This document shows, in pieces, positions 17,224 through 25,474 of a DNA stretch of 64,000 nucleotides. The stretch's first letter is position 1, and every line of letters starts with the position of its first letter. The translations under genes and the position numbers were made by a program. The notes beneath the pieces are model-generated. The model was not told where the DNA came from and searched no databases. It saw nothing but the letters and a program-made list of their open reading frames with translations. The DNA comes from Prevotellaceae bacterium (GTDB lineage Bacteria > Bacteroidota > Bacteroidia > Bacteroidales > Paludibacteraceae). The stretch is taken from the NCBI GenBank assembly GCA_020636675.1, contig JACJXK010000009.1:20495-84494 (forward strand), written 5' to 3'.

Positions 17224-17625
17224 ATGAAAAGAGGATTGTTGTTAATTGCTGTTCTTCTTTCTGTGGGAGTGTGCTTCTCTTCTTATGCTCAAAAAAAGTT
17301 TGATGGGAAGACAATCACTGCTGTGAAGGAGTGGAAGCTGGAAGGAAAGAAAAAGTCAATAGATCATCTGACCAAATATGACGCCAATGGAAATAAGGTG
17401 GAAGAGATTGAATACAATAACGTTGGCGACCAAAAGTCACGCACAACCTACGAATATAATGCAAAGGGTAAGTGTGTCAAGGAGTCTTATTTTGATGAGT
17501 ACAACAAACTGGAGAAAACGGTGACCATCGAATACCATGAAAATGGGAAGAAAAAATCGCAAAGCACTTATCTGCCGAACGGCAAGCTGAAGAACACGAA
17601 GGAGTTTGAGTATATACTGGAATAG
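17224..17625 (+). CDS. Secreted small protein with RHS/MORN-like YD repeats
   Basis: The 133-residue protein has a clear signal peptide (MKRGLLLIAVLLSVGVCFSS YA, residues 1-22). The mature part is made of short beta repeats of the kind TKYDANGNKVEEIEYNN, TTYEYNAKGKCVKESYFDE and IEYHENGKKKSQSTYLPNGK. These resemble the YD-type repeats of RHS or toxin_WG/MORN-like proteins. No catalytic residues are seen. It lies 31 bases after the lipoprotein and 12 bases before the VTC gene, so it is part of the same operon. A periplasmic or surface structural role is an inference. Confidence 0.7.
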   Translation: MKRGLLLIAVLLSVGVCFSSYAQKKFDGKTITAVKEWKLEGKKKSIDHLTKYDANGNKVEEIEYNNVGDQKSRTTYEYNAKGKCVKESYFDEYNKLEKTVTIEYHENGKKKSQSTYLPNGKLKNTKEFEYILE

Positions 17626-17637
17626 AATTTATGGAGT

Positions 17638-18396
17638 ATGGCAGCTATATTGGAAGAAATAGGGTCTGTTCTGAATGCGTTTGATCCTATTACGTTGGAT
17701 CAGATGAGCGGCATCAAGCTTATGAATAGGATAGATACTAAGTATCTCGTGAATGTCAATCAATTGCCGGAGCTTTTGGCAAAGGCCAAGGCTGATTATT
17801 TCGCCCAGGAGATAGAAGGTTCTCGTATGGCTTCTTATCGAACCGTGTATTATGATACGCAGGACGCCGAGATGTATGTGGTGCATCACAATAAAAAGTT
17901 GAATAGGCAGAAAATAAGAATGCGGGAGTATGTCGATTCGGAACAATATTTTCTTGAGATAAAGAATAAGAGCAACAAGGGGAGGACAAAAAAGATAAGG
18001 ATACGGGTTCCCGACGATGGCGTGGCGGACCAGCAGGATGCTGTGGAGTTCGTCGACTCAAAGTCTAACTACCAGATGACCCAGCTGTCGCCTCGTTTGC
18101 AGAATCAGTTTTATCGTATAACGTTGGTCAATAAGGCCAAGACGGAAAGGTTGACCATTGATATGGAGATAAAATTCCATAATTTCAAGACAGAGGACGA
18201 AGACTGTATACGGAAACTGTGCATTATTGAAGTGAAGCAGGACGGCAATATGCATTCTCCCTTCAAAGATTATCTGGAAGATCTGAGAATCAAACAGAAA
18301 AGCGTAAGCAAATATTGTTTGGGTATGGTATTGACGGATAAAAATCTGAAACGAAACCGTTTCAAGGATAAAGTCTTTTATATAAGCAAATTATAA
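17638..18396 (+). CDS. VTC domain protein (polyphosphate polymerase-like)
   Basis: The VTC domain forms a basic tunnel that in yeast Vtc4 makes polyphosphate from ATP. The 252-residue protein is essentially this domain alone. Its motifs include NRIDTKYLVN at 30-39, MASYRTVYYDT near 66, the basic stretch NRQKIRMREY, YFLEIKNKSNKGRTKKIRIR near 105-125, LTIDMEIKF and CIIEVKQDG. These acidic and basic strands match the triphosphate-tunnel fold. No transmembrane segment is visible, so it should act in the cytoplasm. It lies 20 bases before a DUF4956 membrane protein, a common bacterial partnership. Whether it makes polyphosphate is not shown by sequence. Confidence 0.85.
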   Translation: MAAILEEIGSVLNAFDPITLDQMSGIKLMNRIDTKYLVNVNQLPELLAKAKADYFAQEIEGSRMASYRTVYYDTQDAEMYVVHHNKKLNRQKIRMREYVDSEQYFLEIKNKSNKGRTKKIRIRVPDDGVADQQDAVEFVDSKSNYQMTQLSPRLQNQFYRITLVNKAKTERLTIDMEIKFHNFKTEDEDCIRKLCIIEVKQDGNMHSPFKDYLEDLRIKQKSVSKYCLGMVLTDKNLKRNRFKDKVFYISKL

Positions 18397-18416
18397 AATA
18401 TAAATAAATTACAATT

Positions 18417-19097
18417 ATGGCACTATTGAGTAGTTTGAGCGATATTGAGTTGTTCGGAATCCAATTGATTAATGTGGATGGACTTGTCGAACTCATTGCT
18501 AGGTTCGCTTTGAATATCGCAGTTACAGCCTGCATTATCGGTTGGTTGTATTATAGCAAGTCGAAGAGGAGGGATTATGTGTTTACTTTCACTTTGATTA
18601 GTACAACGGTATTCCTTCTCATCTTCCTTCTTGGTAACGAGAAGCTGCAGGTGGGTATGGCGTTGGGCTTGTTTGCTATCTTTGGTATTGTCCGTTATCG
18701 TACGGAGACAATTCCTATTCGCGAAATGACCTATCTGTTCCTTGTTATCGGTATCTCCGTTATCAATGGATTGGCGGAGAGCGTCAGCCATGTGGAGCTG
18801 CTTGTTACGAATGTGCTTTTCATCTTCATGGCTTGGGCTATGGAAGGAAGCAGTTTTATGACGACAGAAGGCTGTAAACTAATAGTGTATGAGAAAATTG
18901 CTTTGATTACACCCGCCAAAAGAGTGGAGTTGATCGAAGATTTGAAGGCTAGGACAGGTTTGGATATAACGAAGGTAGACGTAGGTCATATCAACTTTCT
19001 GAAGGATATCGCATTCTTGAAGGTCTACTATCGTACCAATTCTAAAGAGATAAACTCTGTTGATCAAATAACTAAAAGAAGTCAGTTTAATGGTTGA
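18417..19097 (+). CDS. DUF4956 membrane protein
   Basis: The 226-residue protein has about four membrane helices in its first 150 residues. They include FALNIAVTACIIGWLYYSK, FTFTLISTTVFLLIFLLG and the family stretch VGMALGLFAIFGIVRYRTET, whose IFGIVRYRTETIPIREMTYL is the DUF4956 hallmark. A cytoplasmic C-terminal domain follows. Function is unknown. Members often lie beside VTC proteins, which suggests a joint role in polyphosphate or another anionic polymer at the membrane. Its stop codon overlaps the start of the next gene by 8 bases, which points to coupled translation. Confidence 0.87.
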   Translation: MALLSSLSDIELFGIQLINVDGLVELIARFALNIAVTACIIGWLYYSKSKRRDYVFTFTLISTTVFLLIFLLGNEKLQVGMALGLFAIFGIVRYRTETIPIREMTYLFLVIGISVINGLAESVSHVELLVTNVLFIFMAWAMEGSSFMTTEGCKLIVYEKIALITPAKRVELIEDLKARTGLDITKVDVGHINFLKDIAFLKVYYRTNSKEINSVDQITKRSQFNG

Positions 19098-19785
19098 ATT
19101 CTGTAAAAATAGAATTTTATTGCTTTTGTTGACATTCCTCCTGTATCCGATGACTTCTTTTTCGCAGGAGAAGGAAGACTTTGGCGCACGTTTGGGCGTT
19201 GATGTGTCCAAACGTTTCTGGAAGCGGCTGGATGTCGGGCTGTCGGAGGAATTTCGACTGAAGAACAACTGCCATGATATGGGCAGGTGGTCTAATGGCG
19301 TTGATGTCTCCTATACTATTCTGAAGCGTGTATTCAAGGTGGGCGCGGGTTATGACCTGATTGGCGAGTGGAACGAATATGACGAGTATTTTGATTTCAA
19401 GCATCGCTTCAACGGTTATTTCTCACTGAAGCATTCTATAAACCGTTTCTCCTGTTCGTGGAAGAGCCGTTATCAGATAACCTATAAGAATGAAGATTAC
19501 GGCCGCTATAAGTGGAATCCGAAAAATTATTGGAGAAACAAAGTGAACGTTTCCTACGATATTCCTCGGTTGACGTTGGAGCCGTATGTTTCTTTCGAAT
19601 GCTTCTTCCAAACCAACAATTATAAGGGAAATGTAGTTGATCGTCTTCGGTATGAGGTAGGGCTTGAATATGAATTCGACAAGCACAACTCGCTGGATGT
19701 CAATTGCCGGTATAATGTGGGCGTGAATGTGAATAAGCCGGAAAGGCTGTGCCAAGTGGGGTTGTTTTATCATTACAAATTTTAA
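19090..19785 (+). CDS. DUF2490 family outer membrane barrel
   Basis: The 231-residue protein has a signal peptide ending in TSFSQ (residues 1-25). A run of amphipathic strands follows, with many Tyr, Trp and Phe (KRLDVGLSEEFRLKNN, KVGAGYDLIGEWNEYDEY, SCSWKSRYQITYKNED). The last residue is Phe, the usual end of an outer membrane barrel. This fits DUF2490 proteins of Bacteroidota, whose function is unknown. It overlaps the DUF4956 gene and is the last gene of the operon, which is closed by a strong terminator. The operon therefore links a cytoplasmic VTC enzyme, an inner membrane protein, periplasmic proteins and an outer membrane protein. Confidence 0.82.
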   Translation: MVEFCKNRILLLLLTFLLYPMTSFSQEKEDFGARLGVDVSKRFWKRLDVGLSEEFRLKNNCHDMGRWSNGVDVSYTILKRVFKVGAGYDLIGEWNEYDEYFDFKHRFNGYFSLKHSINRFSCSWKSRYQITYKNEDYGRYKWNPKNYWRNKVNVSYDIPRLTLEPYVSFECFFQTNNYKGNVVDRLRYEVGLEYEFDKHNSLDVNCRYNVGVNVNKPERLCQVGLFYHYKF

Positions 19786-19809
19786 ACTTCTCTGCGGTTG
19801 TAGGATAGT

Positions 19810-19852
19810 GCGGTCAAAGTTTTTCGTCTGAAAAACTTTGACCGCCTTTTTT
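19810..19852 (+). terminator. Intrinsic terminator of the VTC/DUF4956 operon
   Basis: GCGGTCAAAGTTTTT (19810-19824) pairs perfectly with AAAAACTTTGACCGC (19831-19845), then CTTTTTTT. A 15-bp stem makes it one of the strongest terminators in the window. Confidence 0.93.
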
Positions 19853-19925
19853 TGTTTCGGTGCGTTCCCTCTGCATCTGATTTAAGAAAAATGAACCAGA
19901 ACTTATCAAATTGAAATTTAATCTC

Positions 19926-19933
19926 TATCTTTG
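19926..19933 (+). promoter_or_regulatory. Candidate -7 element for the sulfatase-like gene
   Basis: TATCTTTG matches TAnnTTTG about 110 bases before the ATG at 20044. No TTTG lies at -33. Confidence 0.4.
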
Positions 19934-20043
19934 TGAACAAAATGGCAAAGACGGCGATTTTGATTTCCGCCTTGTTTTAATATGGACATTCGTTTTGGCA
20001 GTGGGAAAGTTTCTCTTGCTTGCCAACATGTAAATTGTATTTC

Positions 20044-21912
20044 ATGGAAAATATGCAGGATGTAGTTAGTAGAAGAACATTGTTGAAGGCTGGAGTGTGG
20101 TTTTCTTTGTTCAATTCCATTTTCCTTTTGTTGTTGTCATTCAGGTACGCTTCTTTCGTGCCTGACGAGGTCTTCGGAAATTCTCGTTTCTATATCTATT
20201 CTTTAATAATCAGTCATTTCGTTTTTTTGGCTTTTGTTCCTTTCTTCTTTATATATCTTCCTTTGACTATCCTTACGAAAAACAAAAGGAAAAGCATGAT
20301 CATCGCATCCGTTTCCATGACGTTGGCCCTGATTGTGTTTCTGATAGATTCTTATGTCTTTTCCCTTTATCGTTTCCATTTGAATAAGTATGTGTTTGAA
20401 CAGATGGCAGGGCCAGGAGCTGGGCAGGTGTTCGAACTCTCTATATTCATATATATGCTGGCGGTTTTCATTCTGGTAGTTGCCGTTTTGCTTGAGATAT
20501 TGATATTTAGGGCTTCCTATAAGTTGGCCATCTCCACCGATGTCCGTTATCTTTATGGTTTGTGCGGTTTCTTTATCCTAATAGGCTTGTCAGCCCAAAT
20601 TACCCATGCCTACGGGGCGGCGAAGAACGACAGGTCTATACTTGGTGCTGATCGATGTTTTCCATTGAGTTCGCCATTGAATGCAAATAAGCTGTTGGAG
20701 TCAGTGGGCATGATGGAGAAAAGGCCGTCGTTGAATTTGAATTTTCGGAACAGGGAATATGTCTATCCGAAGTCTCGCATTTGCTCTGGTAAATCGGAGA
20801 CAAATATTCTTATGATTGTGTTGGATTCATGGGGCTATCGTGATTGCGACAGTCTTGTCACTCCACACATATATGAATTTTCGAAAAAGGGAGTCCTTTA
20901 TTCCCACCATTATAGTGGAAGTAATGGAACAAGGGGCGGAATATTCTCCTTGTTTTATGGATTGCCAGGCGTCTATTGGTATGATTTCATGGAGCAACAG
21001 ATAGCCCCCGTCTTCATGAGAGAGCTGAAGTCTCAGAACTACGATGTGAGGTTGTATCCTAGTGCCTCTTTGCGCAATCCGGCATTTGACAAAAATGCCT
21101 TTTCGCTGTGCCCGGATCAATGTGAGTCGGCTTCCGGCAGTAAGGCATGGGAACGGGATTTGGATTTGGCGCACCGTTTCACCTCTTTCGTAAATGCGAG
21201 GACAAAAGATTCCCAACCTTTTTTCTCTTTGCTTTTCTTCGATTCTTTGCATAGTATGATTGTCCCTGATGGATATGAAGGGCCGTTCCAGCCTTCTTGG
21301 TCCTATCCTAGGTATGAGGCGTTGTGTAGCAGTACGGATCCGAAGGAATTCCGGAATTTGTATAGGAATATGGCTTATTATGTGGATAGCATAGTGGGTT
21401 CGGTACTTGATAATCTTGAAAAAAAGGGCGTCTTGGAAAATACGGTGGTGGTCATTACCGGCGACCATGCGCAGGAGTTTAATGAGAATGGGAAGGGATT
21501 CTGGGGGCATAATGGAAATTATTCGGAAGCGCAGGTCAGAGTCCCATTGATTTATGTGAATAAGAAATACAGCCCTTCTGTCTGTCATCATTGGACCTCC
21601 CATTTTGACGTTGTGCCAACTCTGATGCAGGATGTGTTTTCTGTCTCCAATCCGATTTCGGACTATTCGATAGGCCGGTCATTGCACGATGCCTCACCTC
21701 GCCCGTCCATGCAGGTGGACAGTTACATAGGGTTTGGTATCGTGGATTCTGTAGGCAACATCACAAACATTTATTATGACAACACCTACGATATGTTGGA
21801 TGAAAATCTGAAGGAGAGGATGGATGTCGGCATGGATACGGTCTTGTTCAGAAAAACGATGGAAGAGATGTGCTCCTTCTATAAGGAGGACGCCCTTGTT
21901 GATAAAAAGTAG
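20044..21912 (+). CDS. YejM/LTA synthase-like membrane sulfatase (DUF3413)
   Basis: The 622-residue protein has five membrane helices (about residues 15-34, 49-75, 83-104, 131-156, 168-185) followed by an alkaline-phosphatase-fold domain (about 250-560). The layout matches the DUF3413 proteins related to YejM/PbgA and LTA synthase. Metal and nucleophile positions look kept: Asp261 in MIVLDSWGYRD, Thr296 in SNGTRGG, and TGDHAQEFNE with a later WGHNG. E. coli YejM lacks some catalytic residues and controls LPS synthesis. Here the nucleophile-like Thr suggests either hydrolase or phosphoethanolamine-type transfer. I start at the ATG at 20044, not the upstream TTG. It is a single-gene unit. Confidence 0.85.
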   Translation: MENMQDVVSRRTLLKAGVWFSLFNSIFLLLLSFRYASFVPDEVFGNSRFYIYSLIISHFVFLAFVPFFFIYLPLTILTKNKRKSMIIASVSMTLALIVFLIDSYVFSLYRFHLNKYVFEQMAGPGAGQVFELSIFIYMLAVFILVVAVLLEILIFRASYKLAISTDVRYLYGLCGFFILIGLSAQITHAYGAAKNDRSILGADRCFPLSSPLNANKLLESVGMMEKRPSLNLNFRNREYVYPKSRICSGKSETNILMIVLDSWGYRDCDSLVTPHIYEFSKKGVLYSHHYSGSNGTRGGIFSLFYGLPGVYWYDFMEQQIAPVFMRELKSQNYDVRLYPSASLRNPAFDKNAFSLCPDQCESASGSKAWERDLDLAHRFTSFVNARTKDSQPFFSLLFFDSLHSMIVPDGYEGPFQPSWSYPRYEALCSSTDPKEFRNLYRNMAYYVDSIVGSVLDNLEKKGVLENTVVVITGDHAQEFNENGKGFWGHNGNYSEAQVRVPLIYVNKKYSPSVCHHWTSHFDVVPTLMQDVFSVSNPISDYSIGRSLHDASPRPSMQVDSYIGFGIVDSVGNITNIYYDNTYDMLDENLKERMDVGMDTVLFRKTMEEMCSFYKEDALVDKK

Positions 21913-22126
21913 GGGATAGCTTATGAAAAAAGAAAATTTTTCTTTTTTTTTGTAGTTCTTAAAGATTCTTGTGTCATATCAGAAAGTAGGGAAGGTTTAG
22001 GTTCTGATTTTTTGCGGTTATATGAGAAATGAGGAGGTGGAGTGGTCAGTCCTTTCGCGATTTTTACATCTTTCCATTGTCTAAAAAGAGACTTAATATT
22101 ATTTTATATATCAATAAATAGTAATT

Positions 22127-22828
22127 ATGATTTATTCACACGAAGTACAACAGATGTGTGTTGTAAAGAAGGGTCCTAACCATGGTCCCGCTCCAATTCC
22201 TGAAGAAGGAAAGTGGATTCAGGCAAAAGAGATCAAAGATATCTCAGGATTCTCACACGGTATAGGATGGTGTGCTCCTCAACAGGGTGCATGTAAACTC
22301 TCTTTGAACGTTAAGAATGGCGTGATCGAAGAGTGTTTGGTAGAGACTATCGGTTGCTCGGGAATGACTCACTCTGCTGCAATGGCATCTGAGATTCTTC
22401 CGGGAAAGACAATCCTTGAGGCTTTGAATACGGACTTGGTTTGTGATGCAATTAACACAGCAATGCGTGAGTTGTTCCTGCAAATCGTTTACGGACGTAC
22501 CCAATCAGCTTTCTCTGAAGGTGGTCTGATTATCGGTGCTGGTCTTGAAGATCTTGGTAAAGGTCTTGTTAGCCAATGTGGTACCCTTTACGGAACAAAA
22601 GAGAAGGGAACTCGTTATCTTCAGTTGACGGAGGGATACATCACTAAGATGTTCCTTGACAAGAATGATGAGGTTTGTGGATATGAGTATGTACACATGG
22701 GCAAATTCATGGATGCCATCAAGAAAGGTGTTCCTGCTGATGAGGCTTTGAAAAATGTGACTGGCACTTATGGCCGCACAAAACCAGAGCAAGGTATTGT
22801 TAAATATATTGACCCACGTAAAGAATAA
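22127..22828 (+). CDS. IscU/NifU-like protein paired with GGGtGRT protein
   Basis: The 233-residue protein has an IscU-type segment, VETIGCSGMTHSAAMASEIL (residues 72-91), followed by GKTILEAL. This parallels the GCGSAIASSSL...GKTLDEAL region of Fe-S scaffold proteins. Cys49, Cys56, Cys70 and Cys77 are candidate cluster or metal ligands. A C-terminal part (residues 130-233) is not found in IscU. It is annotated in related genomes as an Fe-S cluster assembly scaffold-like protein, but its true job is unknown. It sits 13 bases before the GGGtGRT gene, with a strong AAGGAGG between. Codons are unusually biased to GGT, GCT and CGT, as expected for high expression. Confidence 0.8.
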   Translation: MIYSHEVQQMCVVKKGPNHGPAPIPEEGKWIQAKEIKDISGFSHGIGWCAPQQGACKLSLNVKNGVIEECLVETIGCSGMTHSAAMASEILPGKTILEALNTDLVCDAINTAMRELFLQIVYGRTQSAFSEGGLIIGAGLEDLGKGLVSQCGTLYGTKEKGTRYLQLTEGYITKMFLDKNDEVCGYEYVHMGKFMDAIKKGVPADEALKNVTGTYGRTKPEQGIVKYIDPRKE

Positions 22829-22834
22829 GGAGGA
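22828..22834 (+). promoter_or_regulatory. Strong Shine-Dalgarno site for the GGGtGRT gene
   Basis: AAGGAGG overlaps or directly follows the stop codon of the IscU-like gene and lies 7-8 bases before the ATG at 22842. Good Shine-Dalgarno sites are rare in Bacteroidota, so this one fixes the start and suggests strong translation. Confidence 0.75.
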
Positions 22835-22841
22835 CCAGAAT

Positions 22842-23852
22842 ATGATTAGAGAAGTAAAGTTTGAGAGCCAAGATCGTCGTGAAAAACAGATTATCGCAAC
22901 TCTTAATGAAGTAGGTATCAAGGATATGGCTGAAGCAAACGAAATTTGTGAAAAAGCTGGTCTGGATCCTTATATGACTTGTGAGGAGACTCAAAAAATT
23001 TGTTTCGAGAATGCAAAGTGGGCTTATGTTGTAGGTACTGCTATCGCATTGAAGAAAGGTTGCAAAAACGCTGCTGATGCTGCTGAGGCTATCGGTATCG
23101 GTTTGCAGGCATTCTGTATTCCAGGTTCTGTGGCTGATGACCGTAATGTAGGTCTGGGACATGGTAACTTGGCTGCACGTTTGCTACGTGAGGAGACTCA
23201 GTGTTTCGCTTTCTTGGCAGGACACGAGTCGTTCGCTGCTGCTGAAGGTGCAATCAAAATCGCTGAGATGGCAAACAAGGTTCGTAAAAATCCTTTGCGT
23301 TGTATCTTGAACGGTTTGGGTAAGGACGCTGCTATGATCATCTCTCGTATCAACGGATTTACTTATGTTCAGACTAAGTTCGACTATTACACGAGCGAAT
23401 TGAACGTTGTAAAGGAAGTCGCTTATTCTGACGGACCTCGTGCTAAGGTAAAGTGCTATGGCGCTGATGATGTTCGTGAAGGTGTCGCTATCCTTTGGAA
23501 AGAGAACGTAGATGTATCTATCACAGGTAACTCTACAAACCCAACTCGTTTCCAACACCCAGTTGCTGGAACGTATAAGAAGGAGCGTATCTTGGCTGGC
23601 AAGCCATATTTCTCTGTTGCGTCAGGTGGTGGAACAGGCCGTACTTTGCATCCAGATAACATGGCTGCAGGTCCTGCTTCTTATGGCATGACGGATACTT
23701 TGGGTCGTATGCACTCTGACGCTCAGTTCGCAGGCTCTTCTTCTGTTCCTGCTCACGTTGAGATGATGGGATTCCTTGGTATCGGAAACAACCCAATGGT
23801 GGGCTGTACTGTAGCTTGTGCTGTTAATGTGGCATTGGCTTTGTCTAAGTAA
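22842..23852 (+). CDS. GGGtGRT protein (uncharacterised conserved family)
   Basis: The 336-residue protein carries the family's namesake GGGTGRT motif in FSVASGGGTGRTLHPDN (about residues 258-274). The N-terminal part is helical with several cysteines (DPYMTCEETQKICFENA). The middle has repeated GIGLQAFCIPGS and LGHGNLAARLL glycine-rich loops, and the C-terminus has FLGIGNNPMVGCTVACAVNVALA. Its biochemical role is unknown as far as I know. I start at the ATG at 22842, which has a strong Shine-Dalgarno site; the open frame continues 24 codons upstream inside the IscU-like gene. Codon use resembles highly expressed genes. The constant pairing with an IscU-like protein suggests an Fe-S or other metal cofactor. 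Confidence 0.88.
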   Translation: MIREVKFESQDRREKQIIATLNEVGIKDMAEANEICEKAGLDPYMTCEETQKICFENAKWAYVVGTAIALKKGCKNAADAAEAIGIGLQAFCIPGSVADDRNVGLGHGNLAARLLREETQCFAFLAGHESFAAAEGAIKIAEMANKVRKNPLRCILNGLGKDAAMIISRINGFTYVQTKFDYYTSELNVVKEVAYSDGPRAKVKCYGADDVREGVAILWKENVDVSITGNSTNPTRFQHPVAGTYKKERILAGKPYFSVASGGGTGRTLHPDNMAAGPASYGMTDTLGRMHSDAQFAGSSSVPAHVEMMGFLGIGNNPMVGCTVACAVNVALALSK

Positions 23853-23874
23853 TTTTGTAATGACAAATAGGAGA

Positions 23875-23909
23875 GGAAGGTTTTCCGAAAGGAAAGCCTT
23901 CCTTTTTTT
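23875..23909 (+). terminator. Intrinsic terminator after the GGGtGRT gene
   Basis: GGAAGGTTTTCC (23875-23886), loop GAAA, GGAAAGCCTTCC (23891-23902) with one G-T pair, then TTTTTTT. Confidence 0.9.
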
Positions 23910-23975
23910 GTTTCCTTTCTCAATGTTCCAAAATGCGGACAGATTTTTTTGTCTGTCAGAATGCGAATGCCGTTA

Positions 23976-24668
23976 TCACTCTGAAATGAACTTCTGTGCG
24001 GTGATTATGTCGCAGGCGTGGTCTATATCCACAATCTTAGAAAAAGGGTAGGCGTCCAGATGAATTTGTGATTTGATGATTTCCCGTTGAAAATTTCTCA
24101 TCCGGTGGATTCCTGATTCTACACACCTTTGTATTGTGGGAAAAACCTCTGGCGTGAGTCCGTAGATGCCGCCGGATATGAAGCGTATGTCGTTTTCATA
24201 ATTGTCTTCGAAGGATAAAATTTGGTTGTTCTCGTTTGTCCTCACGTATAGCGGTGATTCGTCGTCAATGAAAGTGGTGACTCCCATCATCCCATGGTTT
24301 CTTCTTCCCATCTCCTCTATGTATCCGCTGAAATCATCTTCTCTGAAGATAGTATCGACGGTGGTTACGCAGAACTTGCTGCCATGGAGGTATGGTGTCA
24401 GTGCGTGGAAGCTGTGGAGCGAGCTGGGCGTGCTCTTCACGATGAGGTGGAGTGGTATGTGTAGTCTTGTTTTGGACAAATGCTCCCGTACCTCCCTTCT
24501 TTCCTCGTTTACAATGATGGCGATGGATTCGGCGTCGTTCATCATAAATATCCGTATGAGGCGGTCTATTAGCGTCTCCCCGTTAAGTTGAATCAAAGGT
24601 TTAGGGGTGACGATGCCTTCGCTTGCCAATCGGGAACCTTCGCCCGCCGCTATTATTCCGTATTTCAT
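23976..24668 (-). CDS. Sugar nucleotidyltransferase family protein
   Basis: The 230-residue protein starts MKYGIIAAGEGSRLASEG, the G-x-G-x-R nucleotide-binding loop of nucleotidyltransferases. It continues with TPKPLIQLNGETLIDRLI (residues 21-38), then FCVTTVDTIF near 105, which gives the metal-binding Asp, and ISGGIYGLTPEVF. The C-terminus has VDIDHACDIITAQ, where the second metal-binding Asp is expected. It likely joins an NTP to a sugar phosphate or similar substrate. No sugar pathway genes are next to it, so the substrate is unknown. It is transcribed leftward and converges with the GGGtGRT operon. Confidence 0.85.
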   Translation of the reverse strand: MKYGIIAAGEGSRLASEGIVTPKPLIQLNGETLIDRLIRIFMMNDAESIAIIVNEERREVREHLSKTRLHIPLHLIVKSTPSSLHSFHALTPYLHGSKFCVTTVDTIFREDDFSGYIEEMGRRNHGMMGVTTFIDDESPLYVRTNENNQILSFEDNYENDIRFISGGIYGLTPEVFPTIQRCVESGIHRMRNFQREIIKSQIHLDAYPFSKIVDIDHACDIITAQKFISE

Positions 24669-24695
24669 GTTGCCGACATTTTTTTTGTAAAAAAC

Positions 24696-24735
24696 AACAA
24701 ACCGCCTTATAAACGAATTTATAAGGCGGTTTGTT
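24696..24735 (-). terminator. Terminator between porT and the nucleotidyltransferase gene
   Basis: AACAAACCGCCTTATAAA (24696-24713) and its exact complement at 24718-24735 form an 18-bp stem with a 4-base loop. On the minus strand it is followed by GTTTTTTAC, which suits termination of leftward porT transcription. Confidence 0.85.
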
Positions 24736-24751
24736 CTTCATTTCCTCTATC

Positions 24752-25474
24752 CTATTCGAAGTTGAAGGATAGCATGAACAGACGTGATGTCAGTTTGGAA
24801 ATGGCGTTTGTGTATTTGAGGTCTTTCTCGTCGACAATCTCTGGTCTGTTGCGTTCCAACATATCGTTCAGACCTATGTACATCTTGAATTCCGGAGCAA
24901 GCTTGAAATAAGGCATGTATAAATCGCATCCGATTCCGAATTCTATTCCGTAATCGATTTTCTTTAGTAAAATGACCTCTTCTTTGGATCTGGCCAAGTC
25001 CCAAGTGGCGCTGACGCCTCCCAATAGGTACGGACGGTAATTGCCGGAACGTTGTCCTCTGAATTTCAGTAGTAGGGGGAAGTTGATGATGCTGGATTTT
25101 ACGGTTGCCGACTTGTCCGATAGATTACCTTCGGCATCGGTGAATCTCAATACCCGGTCACCGAACAGCAGTGCGGGGGTAAGTCGGAGGTTCAGATACT
25201 CGAACAGCCGTAGGTCGCTGATGATGCCCACGGTAAATCCGGCAGATAGGTCGGATTGGTCGGCAAACCACACTTTACCGTCCGCATCGACAACTGTCGA
25301 TCCGTAGTTGGATAAGTTGAAATCCATGGTGTTCAATCCTAAGATGAAACCGAAGTGGTAAGGTTTGTTGTCCACATGGACAAGGTTTTGAACCCTACCG
25401 TATCCGCCATATTGAGCGTTGGTTCCTGCCGTTGTAGTGAGGAGCAGGAGGATGCTTAGTATAATCTTTTTCAA
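24752..25474 (-). CDS. porT: PorT family type IX secretion outer membrane protein
   Basis: PorT is needed for type IX secretion in Porphyromonas and Flavobacterium. The 240-residue protein has a signal peptide (MKKIILSILLLLTTTAGTNA, residues 1-20) and then the PorT opening YGRVQNLVHVDNKPYHFGF. Eight or so amphipathic strands follow (FGFILGLNTMDFNL, LSAGFTVGIISDLRL, YLNLRLTPALLFGDR, YGIEFGIGCDLYM), ending in LFMLSFNFE. Length and termini fit the family. It is a leftward single-gene unit closed by an 18-bp hairpin. sprA lies 1.2 kb away on the other strand, so two T9SS outer membrane proteins are near each other here. Confidence 0.9.
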   Translation of the reverse strand: MKKIILSILLLLTTTAGTNAQYGGYGRVQNLVHVDNKPYHFGFILGLNTMDFNLSNYGSTVVDADGKVWFADQSDLSAGFTVGIISDLRLFEYLNLRLTPALLFGDRVLRFTDAEGNLSDKSATVKSSIINFPLLLKFRGQRSGNYRPYLLGGVSATWDLARSKEEVILLKKIDYGIEFGIGCDLYMPYFKLAPEFKMYIGLNDMLERNRPEIVDEKDLKYTNAISKLTSRLFMLSFNFE

